Positions 46,512-57,479 of a DNA stretch of 64,000 nt are shown one piece after another. The position numbers and the translations under genes are program-made. Source of the DNA: Pseudomonadota bacterium (GTDB taxonomy: Bacteria; Pseudomonadota; Alphaproteobacteria; Rhizobiales; Hyphomicrobiaceae). The stretch spans positions 16,036 to 80,035 of the forward strand of contig JAEWIJ010000056.1 of NCBI GenBank assembly GCA_023387235.1, in the 5' to 3' direction. Under the pieces are notes generated by a model. The model was not told where the DNA came from. It saw nothing but the letters and a program-made list of their open reading frames with translations, and did not search any database. The stretch's first letter is position 1. Each line of letters opens with the position of its first letter.

Positions 46512-47807
46512 ATGATGAAGCACGTGAGATTCCGGGCTTGGCAGAGCAGGCTGGCGGCGGCGATGCTCGCGCTGGCCGTGGGCTTTTGCGCGCCGGTACG
46601 CCAAGCCGAGGCGCAGGGTCTGAGCTTCATTCGCGACACCGAGATCGAAGAGCTCCTGAACGACTACGCCCAGCCGATCTTCCGTGCGGCCGGTCTCGGC
46701 TCGGGGCGCATCACCATGCGCATCATCCGGCACGAAGCGTTCAACGCCTTCGTCCTCGATGGGCGCAACGTCTTTATCCACACCGGCACGCTCCAGGCGG
46801 CCGACACGCCCAATCAGGTCATCGGCGTGATCGCCCACGAGGCGGGCCACATCGCCAACGCGCACCTTGCCGATCTGCGGTCGAAGATCGCGTCCGATCC
46901 GACGCGTGGCGTTCTGTCGCAGTTCTTGTTCGTCGGCGTCCTGCTCGGCCAGCGCCGCGGACAGGAGCTCGTCGCCGATCAGGCCGGCCTGCGCTATCTG
47001 AATGCGACGAAGCAGTCCGGCCGCGGCATGATCGAGGTGTTCGAGCGCTTCGCGGAGGAAGAATCGTTCTCGCTGCAGCGGACACCGCAAAGTCTCTTCG
47101 CGCGCAGCCATCCCTTCGCGGCCGACCGCATCTCGCAGCTTCGCGCCAGAGCCCAGGCCAGCCCCAACTGGGGGGCACGCGATCCGGCGGCCCTTCAGCT
47201 TCGGCACGACATGATGCGGGCCAAGATCTCGGGCTATCTGGACCGCCCGCAGATCGTGTTCAATCGTTACCCGCAAACGGACCAGTCGCTTCCCGCGCGC
47301 TACGGCCGCGCCATCGGGACGTTCTTCATGAACGGCGTCGACCGCGCCCTGCCGCTGGCCGATGCGCTCATCAAAGAGCAGCCGAATAACCCGTACTTCC
47401 ACGAGATCAAGGGCGACTTCCTCATGCGCTCTGGGCGCGCGCGCGAGGCCGTTCCTGTGATGAGGCGCGCCGCCCAGCTCGCAGGCGCCGATGCGCCGCT
47501 GATCACTGTGCGGCTCGCGCAAGCCCTGGTCACCGCCGATCAGGGCAATATCGACGAGATCATTTCGCTTGCGCGCAAGTCGCTCATCCAGGATCCCAAT
47601 CCGCAGGCCTACCGCATCCTGGCCAATGCCTACTACAAGCAGAACCGCCTGCCCGAGGCAGACCTTGCGACCGCCGAGGCCCTTTTCCTCGAGGGCGACC
47701 TCAAACAAGCCCAGATTTTCGCGAAACGTGCCCAGCCGCGCCTCAAGAACGGCTCTCCGAACTGGATCCGGGCTGGCGATATCGTGAATTTCAAAATCCC
47801 GGGCTAG
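46512..47807 (+). CDS. Periplasmic M48-family metalloprotease with TPR region (BepA-like)
   Basis: The 431-residue protein starts with a Sec signal peptide (LAAAMLALAVGFCAPVRQAEA). The protease domain has VIAHEAGHIANAHL (HExxH zinc site, about 105-115) and the third ligand Glu in GQELVADQAGLRYL. The C-terminal 180 residues are TPR-like helices, as in BepA/YfgC, which degrade or help fold outer-membrane proteins in the periplasm. ATG 46512 (or the ATG directly after) gives a plausible signal peptide. It is followed by a DsbA-like gene 44 bases later, a pairing seen in alphaproteobacteria for periplasmic quality control. Confidence 0.9.
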   Translation: MMKHVRFRAWQSRLAAAMLALAVGFCAPVRQAEAQGLSFIRDTEIEELLNDYAQPIFRAAGLGSGRITMRIIRHEAFNAFVLDGRNVFIHTGTLQAADTPNQVIGVIAHEAGHIANAHLADLRSKIASDPTRGVLSQFLFVGVLLGQRRGQELVADQAGLRYLNATKQSGRGMIEVFERFAEEESFSLQRTPQSLFARSHPFAADRISQLRARAQASPNWGARDPAALQLRHDMMRAKISGYLDRPQIVFNRYPQTDQSLPARYGRAIGTFFMNGVDRALPLADALIKEQPNNPYFHEIKGDFLMRSGRAREAVPVMRRAAQLAGADAPLITVRLAQALVTADQGNIDEIISLARKSLIQDPNPQAYRILANAYYKQNRLPEADLATAEALFLEGDLKQAQIFAKRAQPRLKNGSPNWIRAGDIVNFKIPG

Positions 47808-47851
47808 GGCTATAACCCTGCCGAGCTGAACGCTAAGGAAGGTGTTCCCTA

Positions 47852-48706
47852 ATGACCCAGATTTCGCGCGGCGGGCGCCGCCTGACCGGCCTTGCCGCAT
47901 TGGCTTTTGCCGCCGCCCTGCTCGCCCCGATGGCGGCGCCGTTCGCCGGCGAGAGCAGCACGCCGCTCCGCCTTGCGCAGGCAACGACGCCCGCGCCGGC
48001 CGCCACGACGAGCGATGCCTTTACGCCGGATCAGCGCAAGGCGATCGAGTCCATCATCAAGGAATACCTCCTCGCCAATCCCGAGGTGTTCCTCGAGGTG
48101 CAGACCGCACTCGAAGCGAAGATGGAGGAGATCCAGGCCAAGCGGCTCCAGGCGGCCATCACGGAGCAGGCGCAGGAGATCTATCGCAGCCCCGGGGCGC
48201 CGGTCATCGGCAATCCGTCGGGCGACATCACCGTCGTCGAGTTCTTCGATTACAATTGCGGCTACTGCAAGCGCGCCTTCTCCGACGTATCGAAGCTGAT
48301 CGAGAAGGACGCGAAGGTTAAGTTCGTGCTGAAGGAGCTGCCGATCCTTTCGAAGGGCTCGGAAGAGGCGGCACGCGTCGCGCTCGCAGCAAAGTTGCAG
48401 GGCAAGTACTTCGAGGTGCACCGGGCGCTTCTGACATTGCGCGGGCAGGCCAACGAGCAGACGGCGCTCGCCGTGGCCGAGAAGGCCGGCGTCGACATGG
48501 CCAAGCTGAAGGCCGACATGAAGAGCGATGCCGTCGGTGGCGAGATCGCGCGCGTCCGTGAGCTGGCCCAGTCGATGGGCATCCAGGGCACGCCGCACTT
48601 CCTCGTTGCCGATCGTGCCATTGCCGGCGCGCCGCAGAACCTTCTCGAAGTGATGGCGAAGCACATCTCCGACGTCCGCAGCGAGGGCGGCTGCAAAGTC
48701 TGCTGA
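47852..48706 (+). CDS. DsbA-family thiol oxidoreductase (ScsC-like)
   Basis: The 284-residue protein has a Sec signal peptide (LTGLAALAFAAALLAPMAAP), an N-terminal helical extension (AIESIIKEYLLANPEVFLE) typical of ScsC/Com1-like proteins, and a DsbA-like domain with FFDYNCGYCKRAF (Cys136 and Cys139). The cis-Pro loop is GIQGTPHFLVADR, and the sequence ends in a Cys pair (GGCKVC). It likely acts in periplasmic disulfide formation or isomerisation and may assemble into trimers via the helical extension. It follows the M48 protease on the same strand. Confidence 0.9.
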   Translation: MTQISRGGRRLTGLAALAFAAALLAPMAAPFAGESSTPLRLAQATTPAPAATTSDAFTPDQRKAIESIIKEYLLANPEVFLEVQTALEAKMEEIQAKRLQAAITEQAQEIYRSPGAPVIGNPSGDITVVEFFDYNCGYCKRAFSDVSKLIEKDAKVKFVLKELPILSKGSEEAARVALAAKLQGKYFEVHRALLTLRGQANEQTALAVAEKAGVDMAKLKADMKSDAVGGEIARVRELAQSMGIQGTPHFLVADRAIAGAPQNLLEVMAKHISDVRSEGGCKVC

Positions 48707-48932
48707 GCGGCCGTTGTCCGGATGCTCGACTTGCATAGATCACCGAGGCCTGTTCGCTGGCGCGGGGGGTATCCGTTTGCCCGCCTCGGAACGGTCCACA
48801 TCCCGCTCTATCGCAGTGCCGAATAAGCTGATAGACGAACGCTGGTTCTAACAGGATGCAGAAAGCTGACCCGCGCCGGGGCGACCGCGGCTGCGGGTTC
48901 GGCGTGAACGGACCAGGTATCGAGGCGAGGCG

Positions 48933-49385
48933 ATGGTGAAGCCGGTCTATGTGCTGAACGGGCCCAATCTCAATATGCTCGGACTGCGCGAGCCGCACAT
49001 CTATGGCGCTGAAACCCTTGAAGATGTCCGCCGGCTTGTCGAGGGCCACGCCGCTACGCTCGGCCTCGCGGTCAGCTTCCGGCAAACCAACAGCGAAGGC
49101 GAGCTCGTCACCTGGATCCAGGAGGCGCGCACCGCGGCAAGCGGCATCATCCTCAATGCCGGCGCCTACACGCACACCTCGATCGCCATACTCGACGCGC
49201 TCACCGCCGCCGAGGTGCCGGTCGTCGAGGTGCACCTCTCCAATATCTTCCGCCGCGAGCCCTTCCGGCACCACTCCTACGTGTCGCCCGCCGCGTTCGG
49301 CGTACTGTGCGGCTTTGGACCCAAGGGCTACGTTCTCGCGCTCGACGGCTTGCACGCGCGCCTTGGCGCGGCTGCAAAAGGCTGA
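48933..49385 (+). CDS. aroQ: 3-dehydroquinate dehydratase, type II
   Basis: The 150-residue enzyme removes water from 3-dehydroquinate in the shikimate pathway. It shows VYVLNGPNLNMLGLREPHIY with the active-site loop Tyr24, the QTNSEGELVTWIQEA helix, ILNAGAYTHTSIAI and the catalytic EVHLSNIFRREPFRHHS segment. Type II enzymes are dodecamers of about 150 residues, in line with this length. It starts an operon-like row with accB and accC, a frequent order in alphaproteobacteria. Confidence 0.95.
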   Translation: MVKPVYVLNGPNLNMLGLREPHIYGAETLEDVRRLVEGHAATLGLAVSFRQTNSEGELVTWIQEARTAASGIILNAGAYTHTSIAILDALTAAEVPVVEVHLSNIFRREPFRHHSYVSPAAFGVLCGFGPKGYVLALDGLHARLGAAAKG

Positions 49386-49423
49386 GCGGCGCCCCTTCTG
49401 AACTCCATCTGCGGACCCACAGC

Positions 49424-49915
49424 ATGGCCAAGGAAAACAAGGACCGCGAAGCCCTGGACAAGGGCCTGATCCGCGATCTGGCACAGCTCCTGAACGAGAC
49501 CGGTCTCACCGAGATCGAGATCGAGAAGGACGACCTCAAGGTGCGGGTCGCACGCCACGCCGCGGCCCCCGCAGCCTATGCCGTGCCCGCCCCGGCATCC
49601 GCGCCGCCGGCGAGCGCCTCGATCGGGCCAGGCGGGGCGCCTGCCGCATCCGCTTCGGCCGGCCCCGATCCGGCGAACCATCCAGGTTGCGTCAAGTCGC
49701 CGATGGTCGGCACGGCCTATCGTGCGCCGGAGCCTGGTGCGCCATCCTTCATCGACATCGGCACGCGCGTCACCCAGGGCCAGACGCTGCTGATCATCGA
49801 GGCCATGAAGACGATGAACCACATTCCGGCGCCGCGCTCGGGCGTCGTGAAGGAAATCCTGATCGAGAACGGTCAGCCCGTCGAATTCGGCGAGCCGCTG
49901 GTGATCATCGAATAG
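49424..49915 (+). CDS. accB: Biotin carboxyl carrier protein of acetyl-CoA carboxylase
   Basis: The 163-residue carrier has an N-terminal helix region (IRDLAQLLNETGLTEIEIEK), an Ala/Pro-rich linker of about 45 residues, and a C-terminal biotinyl domain with IIEAMKTMNHIPAP, where Lys129 is the biotin site. It starts at ATG 49424, 38 bases after the aroQ stop. It carries CO2 between AccC and the carboxyltransferase AccAD in fatty-acid synthesis. Confidence 0.95.
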   Translation: MAKENKDREALDKGLIRDLAQLLNETGLTEIEIEKDDLKVRVARHAAAPAAYAVPAPASAPPASASIGPGGAPAASASAGPDPANHPGCVKSPMVGTAYRAPEPGAPSFIDIGTRVTQGQTLLIIEAMKTMNHIPAPRSGVVKEILIENGQPVEFGEPLVIIE

Positions 49916-49978
49916 CAGGGAACCGAGAAGCAGGACCCGGCGCCGCCCATTCGAGGCGATGCGCGACGAGGACGAGGC

Positions 49979-51325
49979 ATGTTCGACAAGGTTCTGATCG
50001 CCAACCGCGGAGAGATCGCGCTTCGCATCCAGCGCGCCTGCAAGGAGCTCGGCATCGCGACCGTGGCCGTGCACTCGACGGCCGATGCCGACGCCATGCA
50101 CGTGCGCCTTGCCGACGAGAGCGTCTGCATCGGTCCGCCGCCCGCGTCCGAGAGCTACCTCAACATTCCGCGCCTTCTCGCCGCGTGCGAGATCACCGGC
50201 GCCGACGCCATTCATCCGGGCTATGGCTTTCTCTCGGAGAATGCGCGCTTCGCCGAGATCCTCGAAGAGCACGACATCACGTTCATCGGCCCGACGTCCG
50301 AGCACATCCGGATCATGGGCGACAAGATCGAGGCCAAGGAAACGGCGAAGCGGCTCGGCATTCCGGTCGTGCCGGGCTCGGACGGCGGCGTCGCCAATGA
50401 GGTGGAAGCACTGCGCATCGCGAAGTCGATGGGTTTTCCCGTGCTCATCAAGGCGGCGGCGGGCGGCGGCGGGCGCGGCATGAAGGTCGCCCGCTCCGAG
50501 GACGACCTCGAGATCGCCTTCCGGACGGCGCGCGCGGAGGCAAAGGCGGCCTTCGGCGACGACAGCGTTTATATCGAGAAATACCTGACGCACCCGCGGC
50601 ACATCGAGATCCAGGTCTTCGGCGACGGCCGGGGCAATGCCATCCATCTCGGCGAGCGCGACTGCTCTCTCCAGCGCCGTCATCAGAAGGTTCTCGAAGA
50701 GGCACCCTCGCCGGCCCTCAATGCCGAGCAGAGGAAGAAGATCGGCACGACCGTCGCCAATGCGATGAAGAAGCTCAAGTACCGCGGCGCCGGCACCGTC
50801 GAGTTTCTCTATGAGGACGGGGAGTTCTATTTCATCGAGATGAACACGCGCCTGCAGGTCGAGCATCCGGTCACGGAAATGATCACCGGTCTCGATCTCG
50901 TGCTCGAACAGATCCGGATTGCGTCCGGCGGATCACTCTCGGTCACGCAGGAAGAAGTGCAGTTCTCCGGTCACTCCATCGAGTGCCGCATCAACGCCGA
51001 GAACCCGAAGAACTTCCGTCCGTCGCCGGGCAAGATCACCTATTGGCATCCGCCGGGCGGCCTCGGCGTGCGCGTGGATTCGGGCGTCTACCAGGGCTAT
51101 CGCATCCCGCCGAACTACGACAGCCTGATCGGCAAGCTCATCGTGCACGGCAAGAACCGCAACGAATGCCTCATGCGGCTGCGCCGTTGCCTCTCGGAGT
51201 TCGTTATCGACGGCATCGAGACGACGATCCCGCTCTTCACCGAGCTCGTGCGTCACCCCGATATCGCGAACGGCCTCTACGACATCCACTGGCTCGAACG
51301 CTACCTGAGCCAGAGCGAGGGCTGA
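49979..51325 (+). CDS. accC: Biotin carboxylase of acetyl-CoA carboxylase
   Basis: The 448-residue ATP-grasp enzyme carboxylates biotin on AccB. It begins FDKVLIANRGEIALRIQRAC and carries the glycine-rich loop AAAGGGGRGMKVARS, the bicarbonate and metal sites in FIEMNTRLQVEHPVTEMITG, and the typical ending. The length of about 450 equals stand-alone AccC. It follows accB by 63 bases and converges with the Hint-domain gene. Confidence 0.96.
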   Translation: MFDKVLIANRGEIALRIQRACKELGIATVAVHSTADADAMHVRLADESVCIGPPPASESYLNIPRLLAACEITGADAIHPGYGFLSENARFAEILEEHDITFIGPTSEHIRIMGDKIEAKETAKRLGIPVVPGSDGGVANEVEALRIAKSMGFPVLIKAAAGGGGRGMKVARSEDDLEIAFRTARAEAKAAFGDDSVYIEKYLTHPRHIEIQVFGDGRGNAIHLGERDCSLQRRHQKVLEEAPSPALNAEQRKKIGTTVANAMKKLKYRGAGTVEFLYEDGEFYFIEMNTRLQVEHPVTEMITGLDLVLEQIRIASGGSLSVTQEEVQFSGHSIECRINAENPKNFRPSPGKITYWHPPGGLGVRVDSGVYQGYRIPPNYDSLIGKLIVHGKNRNECLMRLRRCLSEFVIDGIETTIPLFTELVRHPDIANGLYDIHWLERYLSQSEG

Positions 51326-51340
51326 GCGGGTCTGCCGGCT

Positions 51341-52186
51341 TCACGCGGCCACTTGCATCGACAGCGACCGCGCCTCCACCTCATCGCGCACAATATCCAT
51401 CGGGCGGCGGATATCGATCACAGGCGCGATGGCACTGCGCAATCGGGATTTGAGCTCGCTGCGACCGCCGTTGAACGATGCCATCGGCGCGCACGCCGCA
51501 ACCTCGTGCGGCACGCCATAGAGTGCCAGGTACTCGTCGCTGTTCTCGAAGGAGAGCAGTCGCTCCGGCGTCAGGCGCAGAGTCTCGCAGGGTGCGCCCT
51601 CGGCCAGCACGACGTCATGAGTCTCCAGCTCGACGTGGAAGTATTCGAGCTGATCGGCATCGACATTCACGGACGCGACGCTCCGACCGTTGATCAGGTT
51701 GCCGATCGGAATGAGCAGACCATCGAGGTGCACGAGGTGCGCAGGCGACAGATAAAGGTCGCGATGCGGATTGCCGGCGCCGAATGCGTCCCGCGCGACG
51801 CGGACAGGCAAGGCATCCTCCGGCCAGGCACCGTTGCTGTTCCGCTTGGCGACAATTCTCCCGATCCAGCGGATGGGGCGCACGGCACCGCTGCTCGTGA
51901 CGAGCCCGTCCCCGATCTTCAGGTCTTCGATGGCAACTTCACCCGCGGAGGTTTGTAGGCGCGTCCCGCGCAGAAAGCAGACGACGGTGCACTGCGTATC
52001 GCATTTATCGCCGGGCTTGTGGTCGTCTTCCCAATAGATCTTTGTGCGCTTGGAGTTTGCAAAGGCAAAGGCCTTGCTCGCCGTAGCGGGCGTCACCGCG
52101 GCAATGATCGCCGCCGCCGCAACCAGACTGCGCCGGCTGAGCCGCGCATCGGCGCGCGGAAAATCCCGCCGACTGAACTCGGACAT
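51341..52186 (-). CDS. Secreted stand-alone Hint-domain protein
   Basis: The 281-residue protein has a twin-arginine-like N-terminus (LSRRSLVAAAAIIAAVTPAT). Its centre is a Hint domain of the Hint_2 kind: VVCFLRGTRLQTSAGEVAIE then DLKIGDGLVT, ending in the second half with YLSPAHLVHLDGLLIPIGNL. The candidate self-cleavage Cys is in VVCFLRG, preceded by a Cys-rich stretch (GDKCDTQCTVVC). Hint domains cut or splice protein chains in inteins, hedgehog and bacterial secreted toxins. Usually the domain is joined to another module; here only about 75 residues lie upstream of it. ATG 52186 with GGAG upstream is preferred over ATG 52273. Confidence 0.82.
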   Translation of the reverse strand: MSEFSRRDFPRADARLSRRSLVAAAAIIAAVTPATASKAFAFANSKRTKIYWEDDHKPGDKCDTQCTVVCFLRGTRLQTSAGEVAIEDLKIGDGLVTSSGAVRPIRWIGRIVAKRNSNGAWPEDALPVRVARDAFGAGNPHRDLYLSPAHLVHLDGLLIPIGNLINGRSVASVNVDADQLEYFHVELETHDVVLAEGAPCETLRLTPERLLSFENSDEYLALYGVPHEVAACAPMASFNGGRSELKSRLRSAIAPVIDIRRPMDIVRDEVEARSLSMQVAA

Positions 52187-52363
52187 ACTCGACACTCCGC
52201 AGTACGCAACAACCACACCTGCGCAGTAAATTTCTCGCAGTAACGCGCGCGACCGCGCAAGGCGGCCTGACACGCCGCTGGCGACTTATGCTGACGGCGT
52301 GACAAATGGGGCACAGAATTCGGAGGGCGTCCGGCGCTAGGCGTCCGGAGCGCGGCCCCAACC

Positions 52364-54382
<2,019 letters not shown>

Positions 54383-54507
54383 GCGTGATAGTTCCGGGTG
54401 CTGGTCGGTCGGCAGAAGGTTCTTCTAGACCGGGTGCGACGGCGCGTAAACGTGTTCCGTGCCGCATGAGCGCCCGGCTTGTATCCACAAAAACGCGGGC
54501 CCGCCCG

Positions 54508-55275
54508 CTATCCGTGCATGGTGAGGCCGCCGGAAACGCTGATCACCTGGCCGGTGATATAGGCGGCCTCGTCGCTCGCCAGGAAGGCGACCATGCCGGC
54601 AATATCCTCCGGCTGACCGAGGCGGCCGAGCGGAATGGCCCGCTTGAGACCTTCGCTCACCTTTGCGCCCTGGTCGCCAGCCCCCGTGAGCGCCTCGAGC
54701 AGCGGCGTCACGGTCGGCCCCGGACAGACCACGTTCAGCGTGACGCCGGAACGCGCCATCTCGCGGGCCATGGTCTTGGTGAAGGCGATGATGCCGCCCT
54801 TGGCGCCGGAATAGACGGCCTCCATGGACGAGCCGACGCGGCCGGCATCCGAGGCGATGTTCACCACGCGGCCCGAGCGGCGCGCCTGCATGCCCTTGAG
54901 CACGGCATGATGGAGGTTGATCGGTCCTTCGAGATTGATCGCAATGATCTTGCGCCAGAGATCCGGCTCGGTCGTGAGAAAATACGCAAACTTGTCCCAT
55001 CCGGCATTGTTCACGAGCACGTCCGTCGGACCGATGTCGCGCTCGAAGGCTTCGACGGCGCGGCTTACCGCCGGGAGCTCCGTGATGTCGACCTCGTAAG
55101 CCTTGGCCGTTGCTCCATTCGACGCTAGCGCCTCGGCGGTCCGCTGCGCCGCGCTCATGTCGCGATCGAAGACACCGACCCGAGCGCCAGCCTCACCCAG
55201 CCGTTTGCAGATGGCGCTTCCAATGCCGCCGCCACCGCCGGTGACGATCGCGGCTTTTCCTTCGAGCCCACGCAT
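54508..55275 (-). CDS. Short-chain dehydrogenase/reductase (BadH-like)
   Basis: The 255-residue protein is a classical SDR: cofactor site VTGGGGGIGSAI (residues 11-22), NNAG at 89-92, catalytic Ser142, Tyr155 and Lys159 in YSGAKGG, and PGPTVTPLL as the substrate-loop start. The NAD preference is suggested by VFDRDM after the second strand. The pattern resembles 2-hydroxycyclohexanecarboxyl-CoA dehydrogenase (BadH) of Rhodopseudomonas by memory, and 3-oxoacyl-ACP reductases more distantly. It follows boxA by 30 bases on the same strand, so a part in aromatic or alicyclic CoA-thioester metabolism is likely. Confidence 0.82.
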   Translation of the reverse strand: MRGLEGKAAIVTGGGGGIGSAICKRLGEAGARVGVFDRDMSAAQRTAEALASNGATAKAYEVDITELPAVSRAVEAFERDIGPTDVLVNNAGWDKFAYFLTTEPDLWRKIIAINLEGPINLHHAVLKGMQARRSGRVVNIASDAGRVGSSMEAVYSGAKGGIIAFTKTMAREMARSGVTLNVVCPGPTVTPLLEALTGAGDQGAKVSEGLKRAIPLGRLGQPEDIAGMVAFLASDEAAYITGQVISVSGGLTMHG

Positions 55276-55305
55276 TGCGGTCGCTCCCTCTCAATCTTGT
55301 TTTCT

Positions 55306-56523
55306 CTAGTACGTCTCGACGTGATAGCGCCCTTCGCCGCGCATCGCCGGTTTGAGGCTCGTCCAATCGATGCCATGCGAGGACGCGATCTCGGCCAGCG
55401 CCTTGTCGACGCCGGCTTCCATGCCCTTGAGCCCGCAAATGAAGATGTGCGTCGAAGGCGCACCGATCAGAGGCCCGAGCGCTCCGGCTTCCGCGCGCAT
55501 GCGATCCTGCACATATTCCTTCGCCGTGCCCGGCAGGCGCGAATAGACGAGATGCTTGCCGAGAATATCGTCGCGCACCTTCTGCAGCGGCCCGAAGTAG
55601 GGAAGCTCTCCCGGCGTGCGCGCGCCGAAGAACAGGATCGCGCGTCCCGGAGCGCCCTCCATGGCCCGGCGACGACGCTCGGTGAAGGCGCGGAACGGTG
55701 CCGAGCCTGTTCCCGTGCAGATCATGAGCAGATTGGCATTGGCGTCGTTCGGCATGAGGAAAGTCGCGCCGAACGGCCCGGTCACGAAAACCTTCTCGCC
55801 GACCTTGCGATCGCACAGCCACTCCGAAACGAGCCCGCCGGGCACGCGCTTGACCGTGAGTGAGACGTTGTTGGCGTTGCGCTTCTCGCCATCCCGCGCC
55901 GAAGCGACCGAATAGAGCCGGATCGGCAGCTCCTTGCCGTCCGCATCGGTGACCGGCGGCACGATGCCGATCGACTGCCCTTCGAGCACCGGAAACTGCG
56001 TCTCGCCGAACGACAGCACGATATGGCGCACGTCACTCTCGGCATCGGTATCGGTGATGCGGAAGTTGCCCTGGATGGTAGCGACAGCCGGCTTGGCGCG
56101 CGTGAAGAGATTGATCGCCGGCTTCGATGCACTCGCGGGCGGCACGGCCTTGCCGCCGGCGCCGTCATGTGCCGCCGCGATCAGCGCGGCAATCTCACTC
56201 TCGCTGGCATCGGCAAGCGCCGCGGCGAGTGCCCCATCGCCGAGATCCTCCTGCGTGGGAAGCTCCGTCCATTCCATCTGCTCGTCGAGCGAATAGGCCC
56301 CATCGCTGCGCACGATCCGCCAATTGTCGATCGAGCCCGTCGGGCATGGCGAGATGCAATCCATGCAGTAGTTGCACTTCTCGGCATCGACGACGTAGTT
56401 GGCATCGTTGTGCGTGACCGCGCCGACCGGGCACGTCGCCTCGCACGTGTTGCAGCGAATGCAGATCTCGGGATCGATGACATGCTGCTTCTTGAGGCCG
56501 TCGGGGAGAGCGGACGCCGTCAT
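55306..56523 (-). CDS. boxA: Benzoyl-CoA 2,3-epoxidase reductase component
   Basis: The 405-residue protein has two [4Fe-4S] ferredoxin motifs at its N-terminus (CIRCNTCEATCP and CNYCMDCISPCP) and a long acidic linker. Its C-terminus is a ferredoxin-NADP reductase type domain: RLYSVAS (FAD), ICTGTGSAPFRAF (NADPH), and the terminal RYHVETY aromatic end. This is exactly the layout of BoxA, which passes electrons from NADPH to the diiron epoxidase BoxB in the aerobic benzoyl-CoA pathway. BoxB and BoxC are not in the window. The ATG at 56523 overlaps the stop codon of the upstream cupin gene (ATGA), so the genes are translationally coupled. Confidence 0.9.
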   Translation of the reverse strand: MTASALPDGLKKQHVIDPEICIRCNTCEATCPVGAVTHNDANYVVDAEKCNYCMDCISPCPTGSIDNWRIVRSDGAYSLDEQMEWTELPTQEDLGDGALAAALADASESEIAALIAAAHDGAGGKAVPPASASKPAINLFTRAKPAVATIQGNFRITDTDAESDVRHIVLSFGETQFPVLEGQSIGIVPPVTDADGKELPIRLYSVASARDGEKRNANNVSLTVKRVPGGLVSEWLCDRKVGEKVFVTGPFGATFLMPNDANANLLMICTGTGSAPFRAFTERRRRAMEGAPGRAILFFGARTPGELPYFGPLQKVRDDILGKHLVYSRLPGTAKEYVQDRMRAEAGALGPLIGAPSTHIFICGLKGMEAGVDKALAEIASSHGIDWTSLKPAMRGEGRYHVETY

Positions 56524-56843
56524 GTCTTCTGCGGCCCGTAGAAGAGTACCCATGTGGCGAATTCGCTGCTGAACTCGACGAAGCGGTGATCCTCGCCAGC
56601 GGCGGCAAACAGCATGTCGCCCGGTCCGAACCGCACGCGCTCGGCGCCGCGGATGTATGTGCCGGTACCCGAGATCACGAAATAGAACTCGTCGCGGTCA
56701 TGGGGTGTCTGGCGGTCCTCGCCCTTCGGCGCATAGTGGCGGATCTCGATGCCGTCGCCCTCGAACCAGCGGGACGAGAGCCGGCCATCCCTGAGCGGGG
56801 CTGCGGCGGCTTCACGCGGTGTGATCCGAGTAGGCGTGGCCAT
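56520..56843 (-). CDS. Small cupin-domain protein
   Basis: The 107-residue protein is a one-domain cupin. The first motif includes TPHDRDEFYFVISGTG and the second has VRFGPGDMLFAAAGEDHRFV. One metal-ligand His and the Glu are present, but the canonical HxH pair is only partly preserved. It may bind a metal or small ligand. It is the first gene of a cupin-boxA-SDR unit, and its stop overlaps the boxA start by the ATGA arrangement. ATG at 56843 gives the expected length; a longer frame to 56945 is not protein-like. Its role in the benzoyl-CoA context is unknown. Confidence 0.8.
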   Translation of the reverse strand: MATPTRITPREAAAAPLRDGRLSSRWFEGDGIEIRHYAPKGEDRQTPHDRDEFYFVISGTGTYIRGAERVRFGPGDMLFAAAGEDHRFVEFSSEFATWVLFYGPQKT

Positions 56844-57119
56844 GGTTAAAGCTCCTCGGCGCGATCGCAAGAAAACCATAGAACCGTTCAAGGCGCAAAG
56901 TCGCGCGCGCCCCCCGTTCACCGCCTCCGATGCTCCGGCCTCCATTCCGGCTGGGCTGGATCATCCGGAAGCGCCCGATTTGGCGGCAATCGTGGTTCAT
57001 GACGCCAAGGCTCTGGAAAAATAGATTTTCTTCTGCCAATGATGATCGCTGAACGATGGCGTGCCGCTCCTTCCGTGCACGTCTCGGTGGGGTTGGTGTG
57101 AGTACGAAGGGACGTGTCC

Positions 57120-57431
57120 ATGAATGCGACCTCGCTTGGCGAACTGCGGAATGGTGCCGCATCGGCCGAGGCCACGGACGACAAGCTCGAGCAGATCCGC
57201 GATCTGCTCCATGGCGAGTTCAAGCGCGACCACGATGGGCGTCTCAGGGCGCTCGAAGCGCGCGTGACGGAACTCACGGGCGATCTCCAGCGCAAGCTGG
57301 ATGTGCTGCAGGCGCGCGTCGAGGCCATGGCTTCCGAAAACGTTGCGGAGCGCCGCTCGTCCTTCGACGAGCTTTCCCGCAGCATCTTCGAGCTCGGCGA
57401 CCGCATCCGCCGCATCTCCCACAATGAGTAG
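57120..57431 (+). CDS. Small coiled-coil protein at the head of the GTPase operon
   Basis: The 103-residue protein is almost entirely helical and charged, with heptad-like spacing: DDKLEQIRDLLHGEFKRDHD, ARVTELTGDLQRKLDVLQAR and SFDELSRSIFELGDRIRRI. There is no signal or membrane segment. It resembles small cytoplasmic coiled-coil partners in composition only. It lies 48 bases upstream of the membrane OmpA-type gene on the same strand, and is likely co-transcribed. An oligomerisation or scaffolding role is inferred. ATG 57120 is used; GTG 57114 is in frame. Confidence 0.7.
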   Translation: MNATSLGELRNGAASAEATDDKLEQIRDLLHGEFKRDHDGRLRALEARVTELTGDLQRKLDVLQARVEAMASENVAERRSSFDELSRSIFELGDRIRRISHNE

Positions 57432-57479
57432 GCCGGCATCAGCCAGCCGCCCATCGCATCGAGTTCAGTAGTCCCCTCC

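Noticed and set aside
46257..47984. A 575-codon open frame antisense to the M48 protease gene
   Set aside because: The sense strand has a signal peptide, HExxH site and TPR helices; the antisense frame is low complexity.
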